Source of the DNA: an uncultured Amaricoccus sp.
Lineage (GTDB): Bacteria; Pseudomonadota; Alphaproteobacteria; Rhodobacterales; Rhodobacteraceae
Direction: 5' to 3'
Assembly (NCBI RefSeq): GCF_937858865.1
Contig: NZ_CALLYO010000087.1
Location: 1 to 8,640, forward strand
DNA: 8,640 bases
Of the stretch, positions 1 through 6,203 are shown piece by piece. Position 1 is the first letter of the stretch. Every line of letters starts with the position of its first letter. The notes below the pieces were generated by a model that had not been told where the DNA came from, searched no databases, and saw only the letters and a list, made by a program, of their open reading frames with translations. A program made the position numbers and the translations under genes.

Positions 1-596
1 CACCAGTTGGCATAGGCGACGAACATCCGGTTCTCGTAGGCCCGCGCCGGCACCAGCGTGCGCTGGACATGCTCGAAGCCGCGCGGGTTCGCCGTCGGCA
101 CCAGCAGGATCCCGGCGCCGCGCCCGGCGAGGTCGGCGACATGGCCGGGAAACTCGACGTCGTAGCAGACGAGGAGCCCGAAGCGCCGCCCGCCGAGCCC
201 GAAGACCGGTGGCGGGGCACTGCCGCAGCGAAAACTCGCCCGCTCCATCGGCCCGTAGAGCTGGATCTTGCGGTAGTGCGCGAGGATCCCGCCGTCCGGC
301 CCGATCGCGGTGGCCGCATTGTGGATGTCCCCGCCCGCGCGCTCGGCCCAGCCGAGGGTCAGGCCGCAGCCGGCGCCCGCGGCCATCTCGCGGAGGCGCG
401 CGATCCAGGCGCCGTCCATCGGCTGGGCGAGCGCGGCGTGGAGGTCGGGGCGGTTGTAGCCCGGCAGGAACAGCTCGGGCAGGACCAGCATCTCCGCCCC
501 CGCCTCCCGCGCCGCCGCCAGGCTCCGCGCCAGATGCGCGAAGGCCGCCGCGACATCGCCTCCCGTCGGCGTCGCTTGCGAAAGCGCGAGCTTCAT
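1..596 (-). CDS. davA: 5-aminopentanamidase-like carbon-nitrogen hydrolase (DavA), 5' part of gene
   Basis: Nitrilase-superfamily amidase, predicted to hydrolyse 5-aminovaleramide to 5-aminovalerate plus ammonia in the cytoplasm, the second step of lysine breakdown by the monooxygenase route. The translated 198 residues start MKLALSQATP and contain the full catalytic triad: Glu41 in LPELFLPGYN, Lys110 in HYRKIQLYG and Cys144 in VCYDVEFP. The segments PMERASF after the Lys and ARAYENRMFVAYANW near the edge match Pseudomonas DavA as I remember it. The family is about 264 residues, so roughly the last 65 lie beyond position 1. The ATG at 596 is preceded by a strong GGAGGAGGG ribosome site about 6 bases upstream. 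No signal peptide is visible. It is divergent from the lysine monooxygenase gene, which supplies its likely substrate; this pairing is the main argument for DavA over a generic omega-amidase or N-carbamoylputrescine amidase. The superfamily call is near certain and the substrate is inferred. Confidence 0.82.
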   Translation of the reverse strand, partial: MKLALSQATPTGGDVAAAFAHLARSLAAAREAGAEMLVLPELFLPGYNRPDLHAALAQPMDGAWIARLREMAAGAGCGLTLGWAERAGGDIHNAATAIGPDGGILAHYRKIQLYGPMERASFRCGSAPPPVFGLGGRRFGLLVCYDVEFPGHVADLAGRGAGILLVPTANPRGFEHVQRTLVPARAYENRMFVAYANW

Positions 597-676
597 GGCT
601 ATCCCTCCTCCGGCATCTCGGCGGCCGCCATCCCGCAATGCCATCCGCCGCTGCATCCTTCCAGAGGGTAGACGTA
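597..676. promoter_or_regulatory. Divergent davA/davB regulatory region with 13-bp-spaced direct repeats
   Basis: This 80-bp gap separates the start codons of two divergently transcribed genes, so promoters and operators for both must lie in it or extend into the coding ends. It contains GCCATCC at 627-633 and again at 640-646, then a shortened GCATCC at 653-658, giving a 13-bp period. The davA ribosome site (GGAGGAGGG on the minus strand) fills its left end and the davB site (AGAGGG, 663-668) its right end. I see no convincing -35/-10 pair on either strand. Binding by a regulator is inference. Confidence 0.45.
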
Positions 677-2320
677 ATGCCCGCTCTTTCCGCCTTCGGC
701 CCCGACTTCCCCTTCGCCTACGACGCCTGGCTGACCCACCCCGCCGGCCTCGGCGCCATCCCGGCGGAGCGCCACGGCGAGCGGGTGGCGATCGTCGGCG
801 CCGGCGCGGCCGGGGTCATCGCCGGCCACGAGCTGATGAAGCTCGGCCTCCGGCCCGTCCTCTACGAATCGGCCAGGTTCGGTGGCCGGCTGCGCTCGGA
901 GATCTTCGAGGGCACCGAGGACGTCGTCGCCGAGCTCGGCGGCATGCGCTTCCCCGTCTCCTCGCGTGCCTTCTACCACTACGTCGACCTCGTCGGCTGC
1001 GAGAGCGCGCCCTTCCCGAACCCGCTCACCGAGGCGGCGGGCTCGACCGTCATCGACCTCGAGGGCGAGACCCTTTTCGCCCGCCGCCTCGCCGACCTGC
1101 CGCCGGTCTACCGCGAGGTCGCGGACGCCTACGACGCCGCCCTCGAGGAGGGCGCCGGCTTCTCCGCCCTGCAGGCCGCGATGCGCGCCCGCGACCCCGC
1201 CCGCGTCAAGGCGCTCTGGGATCCGCTGGTCAGGGACTGGGACGAGCGCACCTTCTACGAGTTCGTCACCACCTCGCGCGCCTTCCGCGCCCTCTCCTTC
1301 CGCCACCGCGAGATCTTCGGCCAGGTCGGCTTCGGCACCGGCGGCTGGGACAGCGACTTCCCGAACTCGATGCTCGAGATCCTGCGCGTCAACCTCTCGG
1401 GCTTCGACGAGGGCCAGCGCTACATCCGCGGCGGGGTCGAGCAGGTGCTGCACCGCCTCTGGCGCCTGCCGGCGCGCGCCGCCCACTGGCCGGAGGGCAC
1501 CACGCTCGCCGCCCTCAACGAGGGCACGACGCGCGCCCGCGTCGTCCGCATCGCCCGCCACCCGTCGGGCATGCTGGCGGTGACCGACCGCTGGGGCCGC
1601 ACCGACCTCTATGCCGCGGTCCTCGTCACCTGCCAGAGCCACCTGCTCACCACGGCGATCGAGACCGACGAGGCGCTCCTCGCCCAGAAGCTCTGGATGG
1701 CGCTCGACCGCACCCGCTACATGCAGGCGGCCAAGACCTTCGTCATGGTCGACCGCCCCTTCTGGAAGGACCTCGACCCCGCGACCGGCCGGCCGCTCCT
1801 CTCGATGACGCTGACCGACCGGATCACCCGCGGCACCTACCTCTTCGACGACGGCCCGGACCGGCCGGGCGTCATCTGCCTCTCCTATTCCTGGATGACC
1901 GACGCGCTGAAGGTGCTGCCGCTCGACGCCGAGAAGCGGGTCGAGCTCGCCCTCGCCGCGCTCGGCCACATCTACCCGAACCTCGACATCGCGAGCCACA
2001 TCCGCGGCAACCCGATCTGCGTCAGCTGGGAGGCGGACCAGAACTTCCTCGGCGCCTTCAAGGGCGCGCTGCCCGGCCACTACCGCTACAACCACCGCAT
2101 GTACGGCCACTTCATGCAGCAGGCGCTCCCGGCCGCCGAGCGCGGCATCTTCCTCGCCGGCGACGGCGTGAGCTGGACCCCGGCCTGGGTCGAGGGCGCG
2201 GTGCAGACCGCCCTCAACGCCGTCTGGGGCATCGCCCGCCACTTCGGCGGCGCCTCCGCCCCCGGCAACCCCGGCCCGGGCGACCTCTACCCGACCCTCG
2301 GCCCGATCGCGCTCGACTGA
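677..2320 (+). CDS. davB: L-lysine 2-monooxygenase (DavB), FAD-dependent
   Basis: Flavoprotein of 547 residues predicted to oxidise and decarboxylate L-lysine with O2 to 5-aminovaleramide, CO2 and water in the cytoplasm. It begins MPALSAFGPDFPFAYDAWL. The Rossmann FAD motif VAIVGAGAAG is at residues 37-46, the ribose-binding acid (VLYES) at Glu64, the GG-R-L motif at 69-72, and the C-terminal FAD segment LAGDGVSWTPAWVEGA at 493-508. Long stretches (ELGGMRFPVSS, FGQVGFGTGGWDSDFPNSML, CLSYSWM, FKGALPGHYRYN) match Pseudomonas lysine monooxygenase as I remember it, and the length (about 560) agrees. This separates it from the related tryptophan and phenylalanine 2-monooxygenases. The ATG at 677 is chosen because AGAGGG lies 8 bases upstream and homology starts at once; the same frame is open back to 209, but that part is low-complexity and overlaps davA. 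The residue aligning with Pseudomonas Cys254 is Phe243, while the equivalent of Asp238 (Asp227) is kept. Assignment is strong; the exact substrate is inferred. Confidence 0.88.
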   Translation: MPALSAFGPDFPFAYDAWLTHPAGLGAIPAERHGERVAIVGAGAAGVIAGHELMKLGLRPVLYESARFGGRLRSEIFEGTEDVVAELGGMRFPVSSRAFYHYVDLVGCESAPFPNPLTEAAGSTVIDLEGETLFARRLADLPPVYREVADAYDAALEEGAGFSALQAAMRARDPARVKALWDPLVRDWDERTFYEFVTTSRAFRALSFRHREIFGQVGFGTGGWDSDFPNSMLEILRVNLSGFDEGQRYIRGGVEQVLHRLWRLPARAAHWPEGTTLAALNEGTTRARVVRIARHPSGMLAVTDRWGRTDLYAAVLVTCQSHLLTTAIETDEALLAQKLWMALDRTRYMQAAKTFVMVDRPFWKDLDPATGRPLLSMTLTDRITRGTYLFDDGPDRPGVICLSYSWMTDALKVLPLDAEKRVELALAALGHIYPNLDIASHIRGNPICVSWEADQNFLGAFKGALPGHYRYNHRMYGHFMQQALPAAERGIFLAGDGVSWTPAWVEGAVQTALNAVWGIARHFGGASAPGNPGPGDLYPTLGPIALD

Positions 2321-2358
2321 CGCCGAAATCCCCACGCCGGCGCGCCCGGCCGATAATC

Positions 2359-2378
2359 GTCTATACGTTGTCTATACG
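2359..2378. repeat. Tandem GTCTATACG repeat, possible operator
   Basis: GTCTATACG occurs at 2359-2367 and again at 2370-2378, an 11-bp period that places the copies on nearly the same face of the helix. The first copy with its flank, CGTCTATACG, is an 8-of-10 imperfect palindrome of the GT-N4-AC type, reminiscent of GntR-family operators. It lies downstream of both flanking genes, so it is an orphan site unless a small transcript starts here. Function is inferred only from shape. Confidence 0.4.
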
Positions 2379-2413
2379 AGAAATTCGCCCCAATGATTCC
2401 AGTGCCTTACGGA

Positions 2414-2431
2414 GCGGGCACGCGTGCCCGC
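2414..2431. terminator. 18-bp perfect palindrome, possible bidirectional terminator hairpin
   Basis: GCGGGCACGCGTGCCCGC reads identically on both strands. It sits 27 bases past the scpB stop in the scpB direction and 93 bases past the davB stop. In RNA it could fold as GCGGGCA/TGCCCGC with a 4-base loop, giving a very stable stem. No T tract follows on either strand, so it would be an atypical or Rho-assisted terminator. It may instead be a protein-binding palindrome. Confidence 0.35.
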
Positions 2432-2457
2432 CCGTGCGCGCGGCACGCCGGGCGGCC

Positions 2458-3093
2458 CTAGAAGAGCTCGCCCGCCTCCTCCTCGGCCTCCGCCTGCGGC
2501 GTCGCCGCGCCGGGGGCGGGACGGTTGTCGAGCAGCCCCGCGGCGCGCAGCTCGGCGACCCCGGGCAGGTCGCGGTCCGACTCGAGCCCGAAGTGGTCGA
2601 GGAAGCCTTGCGTCACCACGAAGGTCATCGGCCGCCCCGGCGTCATCCGCCGCCGCCCGAGCTTCACCCAGCCCATCTCCATCAGCTGGTCGATCGTCCC
2701 GGCCGAGATCGACACCCCGCGGATCTCCTCGATCTCCGCCCGCGTCACCGGCTGGTGATAGGCGATGATCGCCAGCGTCTCGATCGCCGCCCGCGACAGC
2801 TTGCGCGTCTCCACCACCTCCCGGCTCATCAGGAACCCGAGATCGGCCGCCGTGCGGAACGCCCAGCCCTCGGCGACCCGCACCAGCGCGACCCCGCGCC
2901 CCTCGTAGCGCCGCCGCAGCGCGGCCAGCGCCTCGGGGACGTCGCACCCCTGCGGCAGCCGCTCGGCGATCTCGCGCGCGTCGAGCGGCGCCCTGCTGGC
3001 GAAGAGCACCGCCTCGACCATCCGCTCCTGCTCGGAGAGGGGCGGGACCGCGAAGGCCCCGTCGGCGAAGAACCCGCGCGCCGTCTCGTTCAT
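2458..3093 (-). CDS. scpB: Segregation and condensation protein ScpB
   Basis: ScpB, 211 residues, the winged-helix kleisin-associated subunit of the Smc-ScpA-ScpB condensin that compacts and separates sister chromosomes. Two winged-helix domains are expected; the first begins at about residue 20 (LSEQERMVEAVLFASRAPL) and the second contains the family hallmark ETLAIIAYHQPVTRAEIEEI at 105-124, followed by GTIDQLMEMGWVKLGRR and GRPMTFVVTQGFLDHFGL. The tail after about residue 190 is an acidic, Ala/Glu-rich disordered stretch ending in GELF. The start at 3093 has GGGAGGAG a few bases upstream, and its ATG overlaps the scpA stop (ATGA), which implies translational coupling and matched amounts of the two subunits. 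It is the last gene of the SPOR-nagZ-scpA-scpB operon. In related genomes tatA often follows; here the next gene is davB on the opposite strand. Confidence 0.95.
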   Translation of the reverse strand: MNETARGFFADGAFAVPPLSEQERMVEAVLFASRAPLDAREIAERLPQGCDVPEALAALRRRYEGRGVALVRVAEGWAFRTAADLGFLMSREVVETRKLSRAAIETLAIIAYHQPVTRAEIEEIRGVSISAGTIDQLMEMGWVKLGRRRMTPGRPMTFVVTQGFLDHFGLESDRDLPGVAELRAAGLLDNRPAPGAATPQAEAEEEAGELF

Positions 3094-3884
3094 CCCGTCT
3101 CCTCCCGCCCCGCTGCCGGCCTCAGCCAGATCGGCTGGAAGGCCCCGTCCTGCCTCAGCTCGAGCCGGCCCGCGCGCACCAGTTCGAGCGCCGCCGCGAA
3201 GCTCGCCGCCGTCGCCGAGCGCCGCTTCGCCGGCTCGACCGCCCATTCCTCCGGCAGCCAGGCCGAGAGCCGCGTCCAGTCCATCGCCGTGCCGAGCATC
3301 CCCCGCATCCGCTCGAGCGCGAGCTCCATGGTATAGACCGGCCCCCGCGCCAGATGCAGCGGCGTGAAGTCGTCCTTGGTCTTGATCCGCGCATAGGCGC
3401 GCATCAGATCGACCAGCGAGGCGGTATGCACGATGCTGAGCGCCCGCGTCACCGCCTGCGGCTCGCCGCGGGCGAAGACGTCGCGCCCGAGCTGGTCGCG
3501 CGCCATCAGCCGCGCCGCCGCCTCGCGCATCGCCTCGAGCCGCTCGAGCTGGAAGGCGAGATGCGCCGCCATCTCGTCGCCCGACGGCCCCTCCTCGGCC
3601 GGGTCGGGCGGCAGCAGCAGCCGCGACTTCAGGAAGGCGAGCCAGGCCGCCATGACGAGATAGTCGGCGGCCAGCTCGATCCGGAGCCGCTTCGCCGCCT
3701 CGACGAAGGTGAGATACTGCTCGGCGAGCTTCAGGATCGAGATCCGCCTGAGATCGACCTTCTGCCCCCGCGCCAGCGTCAGCAAGAGGTCGAGCGGCCC
3801 CTCGTAGCCGTCCACGTCGACGACCAGCGCCTCCGCCGCCAGCCGCGCCTCGGTCGTCTCGATGGCGGCGAAATCCTCAGGCAT
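3090..3884 (-). CDS. scpA: Segregation and condensation protein ScpA (kleisin)
   Basis: Kleisin subunit of bacterial condensin, 264 residues, bridging the two Smc heads and binding ScpB. The N-terminal signature DGYEGPLDLLLTLARGQKVD at 25-44 is diagnostic, followed by RISILKLAEQYL (47-58) and AADYLVMAAWLAFLKSRLLLP (72-92), the helices that contact the Smc neck. The middle carries the ScpB-binding region, and the C-terminal winged helix spans about 185-255 and ends near PIWLRP. The ATG at 3884 is favoured because GGGAGGG lies about 6 bases upstream and the protein then has the family's usual length. The open frame extends back to 4085, but that part is Arg-rich and overlaps nagZ. The start overlaps the end of nagZ by 8 bases and the stop overlaps the scpB start by 4, indicating a coupled operon. 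Confidence 0.95.
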   Translation of the reverse strand: MPEDFAAIETTEARLAAEALVVDVDGYEGPLDLLLTLARGQKVDLRRISILKLAEQYLTFVEAAKRLRIELAADYLVMAAWLAFLKSRLLLPPDPAEEGPSGDEMAAHLAFQLERLEAMREAAARLMARDQLGRDVFARGEPQAVTRALSIVHTASLVDLMRAYARIKTKDDFTPLHLARGPVYTMELALERMRGMLGTAMDWTRLSAWLPEEWAVEPAKRRSATAASFAAALELVRAGRLELRQDGAFQPIWLRPAAGREETG

Positions 3885-4881
3885 CGGCGCCCTCCCGGAG
3901 CGCGGCGAACTCGGCCCAGAGCGCCGCCTCGTCCGCGCCCGCCGCCTCCGCCCGCCTGGCGAGCGCCGCCTCCGCCCGCGCCGCAGCCGCACCGGCCAAT
4001 TCGGGCACCGCCGCCGCCACCGCCGCCATCTCCGCCGGATCGCCGTTGCAATGGAGGACGACGTCGCACCCCGCGGCGAGCGCACGCGCGGCCCGCTCGC
4101 CGAGCCCGCCCGACAGCGCCCGCATCGAGATATCGTCGGTCATCAGCAGCCCGCCGCAGCCGATCTCCTCCCGCATCAGCCGGACCACCACCGGCGACAG
4201 CGTGGCCGGCGCCCCGGGGTCGATCGCCGCATAGACCACATGCGCCGTCATCGCCATCGGCAGGTCGGCGAGCGCCCGGAAGGGCGCGAAATCCTCGGCG
4301 AGCGCCGCGCGGTCCGCCTCGACCAGCGGCAGCTCCAGGTGACTGTCGAGCGGCGCGCGCCCCTGGCCCGGCATGTGCTTGATCACCGGCAGCACGCCCC
4401 CGGCGAGCAGCCCCTCGGCCACCGCCCGTCCGATCGCCGCCACCCCGCCCGGATCGCCGCCGTAGCAGCGGTTGCGGATGATCGCATGCGTCTCCGCCCG
4501 CGCCACGTCGAGCACCGGCGCGCAGTCGACGTCGATCCCGGCCGCGCGCAACTCGCCGGCGATCAGCCGGTAGCGCAGGTGCATCGCCCGCCCGCGCCGC
4601 GCCGCCGGCAGGCGCGCGCACTCCTCGAGCGCCGGCAGCCACTCGCGCCAGTGGGGCGGCCGCAGCCGCGCCACCCGGCCCCCCTCCTGGTCGACGAGGA
4701 CGGGCGCGTCCCGCCCGACGCTGTCGCGCAGCGCGTCCGTCAGCCGCCGCAGCTGCGCCGGGCTCTCGACGTTGCGGGCGAAGAGGATGAAGCCCCAGGG
4801 CGCCGCCTCGGCGAAGAATCGCCCCTCCTCCGGAGTGAGCTCCGGTCCCGCGCAGCCGAAGATGGCGGCGCGCGCGGCCAT
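3877..4881 (-). CDS. nagZ: Beta-N-acetylhexosaminidase NagZ (GH3)
   Basis: Cytoplasmic glycoside hydrolase family 3 enzyme, 334 residues, which removes N-acetylglucosamine from anhydromuropeptides during peptidoglycan recycling and so influences AmpR-type beta-lactamase signalling where that exists. Visible motifs are FARNVESPAQLRRLTDAL (34-51), VDQEGGRVARL (63-73), KHMPGQG (168-174), the Asp179-Ser-His181 acid/base dyad, and LLMTDDISM (245-253), where Asp249 is the likely nucleophile. The usual KH-x-PGHG motif has Gln173 in place of the second His; all other key residues are present. No signal peptide is visible, as expected for NagZ rather than a secreted beta-glucosidase. Its ATG begins at the base immediately after the TAG of the upstream SPOR gene. 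The ribosome site is weak (GGTGA within the SPOR gene end), suggesting translation coupled to that gene. Placement after a peptidoglycan-binding SPOR protein is thematically consistent. Confidence 0.94.
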   Translation of the reverse strand: MAARAAIFGCAGPELTPEEGRFFAEAAPWGFILFARNVESPAQLRRLTDALRDSVGRDAPVLVDQEGGRVARLRPPHWREWLPALEECARLPAARRGRAMHLRYRLIAGELRAAGIDVDCAPVLDVARAETHAIIRNRCYGGDPGGVAAIGRAVAEGLLAGGVLPVIKHMPGQGRAPLDSHLELPLVEADRAALAEDFAPFRALADLPMAMTAHVVYAAIDPGAPATLSPVVVRLMREEIGCGGLLMTDDISMRALSGGLGERAARALAAGCDVVLHCNGDPAEMAAVAAAVPELAGAAAARAEAALARRAEAAGADEAALWAEFAALREGADA

Positions 4882-5841
4882 CTACTGCACGGTCACCGGG
4901 ATGCAGGCGACCCCGCGCGAGCGCAGCGCCTCGCACATCTGCCGCGTCTCCTCCGCGTTCGAGAAGCCGGCGACCCGGAGCCGGTAGAAGACCCGGGCGT
5001 TGGCGGTCGTCCGCTCGACGAAGAGGCTCTTCGAGGAGAGGAGGTCGGGGTTCTTCGCCACCAGCTGCGACCAGGCGCGGCGGGTGATCTCCTCGCTGTC
5101 GAAGGCGCCGAGCTGCACGAGCCGCGTCCCCGGCCGCACGCCCGACGTCTCCGCCACCGGCGCCGCCGAGGCGACCTGGGTCGCGGCGGGCTTGGCCGCG
5201 GGCTTCGGGGCCTCGGTCCTGGCGGCCGCCTTCGTCTCCGCCGGCTTCGGCGGCGGGGCGGCCTTCGCCGGCCGCGGCAGGTTGGCCGGCCGGTTGCGCG
5301 GCCGCGGCCCGGCCTCGGCCGGCTCCAGCGCGGCGACCAGCTCGCCCGGCGCCTCGACCGCCGCGGCCAGCGGGTCGGCATCGCTGGGCGCAATCCCGGC
5401 GATATCCTCCTGCTGCGGCATCGGCAGGTCGCCCGACTCGCCGAGCACCCGCTCGGCGAGGATCGCCGGGGCGTTGACGACGAGCTCGCCCTGCGGCGCG
5501 TCCTCGGCCTTCAGCACCGCCGGCTCCGGCCTGGCCGGTGGCACGTCGCGCGGCATCGGCGCCGGGTGGCCGGCGAGGACGGTGTTGACCTCGAGCCCCT
5601 GGTGCGCGGCCTGCAGCCCGCCGGGGTTCTCCGGCTCGATCCGCGCCGGCCCTTCCATCGCCTTGATGATCGGCACCTCGCGCGCGTCGCGGGTGCCGAG
5701 GCGGAAGGACCAGAGGCCGAGGGCGGCGACCAGGGCGAGGAAGACCAGCGCGCCGGAGAGCTTGCGCAGGCCGTCGGGGATCAGGCGGTCGGACTGGCCG
5801 ACCGCAACGGACTCGTAGTCGTCGCTGTAGAGATCGCGCAT
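4882..5841 (-). CDS. SPOR domain-containing inner-membrane protein
   Basis: Predicted bitopic membrane protein of 319 residues. A short charged cytoplasmic N-terminus (MRDLYSDDYE) leads to one transmembrane helix at about 29-46 (SGALVFLALVAALGLWSF), then a long low-complexity Pro/Ala/Glu-rich periplasmic linker (about 50-235, including PRPRNRPANLPRP at 179-191 and many Lys-Pro-Ala repeats). The C-terminal SPOR domain occupies about 238-318 (RLVQLGAFDSEEITRRAW, then VFYRLRVAGFSNAEETRQMC and IPVTVQ). SPOR domains bind glycan strands lacking stem peptides at division septa, so a role in cell division or wall remodelling is likely; the exact role is unknown. The ATG at 5841 has only a weak AGGCAAG ribosome site but gives a standard N-terminus-plus-helix layout. 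It is the first gene of an operon with nagZ, scpA and scpB and is separated from argS by an unusual 500-bp spacer. It resembles DedD- or FtsN-like proteins in architecture but should not be named as either. Confidence 0.9.
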   Translation of the reverse strand: MRDLYSDDYESVAVGQSDRLIPDGLRKLSGALVFLALVAALGLWSFRLGTRDAREVPIIKAMEGPARIEPENPGGLQAAHQGLEVNTVLAGHPAPMPRDVPPARPEPAVLKAEDAPQGELVVNAPAILAERVLGESGDLPMPQQEDIAGIAPSDADPLAAAVEAPGELVAALEPAEAGPRPRNRPANLPRPAKAAPPPKPAETKAAARTEAPKPAAKPAATQVASAAPVAETSGVRPGTRLVQLGAFDSEEITRRAWSQLVAKNPDLLSSKSLFVERTTANARVFYRLRVAGFSNAEETRQMCEALRSRGVACIPVTVQ

Positions 5842-5947
5842 CGGGTGCTTGCCTGTTTTGACACACCATATCCTGTAGGTGCCGCTGCTCCAACCCCGAA
5901 ATGTCTTAACGAATGCGTTTCCCGCATCTCGCCCTCGGGGCCGCGCA

Positions 5948-5975
5948 AGGATAACAGGCCCGCCCGCAATTACAA
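5948..5975 (-). promoter_or_regulatory. Candidate sigma-70-type promoter for the SPOR-nagZ-scpAB operon
   Basis: On the minus strand TTGTAA (5975-5970) and TATCCT (5953-5948) are separated by 16 bases. Each matches 4 of 6 positions of the TTGACA/TATAAT consensus. Transcription would begin near 5941, giving a leader of about 100 bases before the ATG at 5841. A weaker alternative lies closer, with TATGGT near 5868 and TTGGAG 17 bases upstream of it. Either choice is inferred from sequence alone. Confidence 0.35.
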
Positions 5976-6180
5976 CCGGATGCGGGTGGTGCCTCCTTCG
6001 CCTGGAACCCCGCTGCCGGTGCTCTGCGCGACGCTGGACGGGACGGGGGATTCCCCTACATCACCGCGCCCGTGGCGCCTCCACGCCGCTGCCTCCTGAT
6101 CCCGCTCCGCGGCCACGGCGGCCCCGCCGCTCTCCCGGCGCCCGCTCCATCTTCTTGCCCCAAAATTTGCCCCCCCCGAG

Positions 6181-6203
6181 GAGCCTGCACGCAGTGCAGG
6201 CTC
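6181..6203 (-). terminator. Perfect 10-bp stem-loop, possible argS or small-RNA terminator
   Basis: GAGCCTGCAC (6181-6190) and GTGCAGGCTC (6194-6203) are perfect inverted repeats around a 3-base loop, so a very stable hairpin forms on either strand. In the argS direction it is 140 bases past the stop codon and is followed by CTC, a run of eight G, then CAAATTTTG, so the immediate U tract of a classical terminator is missing. In the other direction no T run follows either. It may be a Rho-dependent end-stabilising hairpin, or a copy of a dispersed repeat; only its structure is certain. Confidence 0.4.

Larger units (their letters stand above)
2321..2457. other. Convergent intergenic region between davB and scpB
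   Basis: Both flanking genes end here, so transcription termination is expected. The stretch holds a short GC hairpin (GCCGG, loop CGCGC, CCGGC; 2336-2350), a tandem repeat (2359-2378) and an 18-bp palindrome (2414-2431). None is followed by a clear T run on either strand, so a classical intrinsic terminator is not demonstrated. The centre, about 2351-2400, is noticeably AT-richer than the surrounding coding DNA. A 22-codon frame from ATG 2393 has no ribosome site and is not called. Confidence 0.5.

Noticed and set aside
209..676. An upstream extension of the davB frame that would add 156 residues
   Set aside because: It is Arg/Pro/Ser-rich low-complexity, overlaps davA on the other strand, and homology plus a good ribosome site start at 677.
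599..2335. A 578-codon frame antisense to davB
   Set aside because: Its composition (Gly/Ala/Val/Asp/Glu-rich) is that of the antisense of GC3-biased coding DNA, with no domain recognised.
595..3336. A 913-codon open frame on the plus strand across davB, scpB and part of scpA
   Set aside because: It is an Arg/Pro-rich shadow frame caused by high GC, has no recognisable domain and crosses several well-supported genes.
3862..6099. A 745-codon plus-strand frame antisense to nagZ and the SPOR gene
   Set aside because: His/Arg/Pro-rich shadow frame; nagZ and the SPOR protein on the minus strand have clear family motifs.
6061..6150. A 29-residue Arg/Gly-rich small open frame in the spacer
   Set aside because: No ribosome site of note and composition explained by local GC content.
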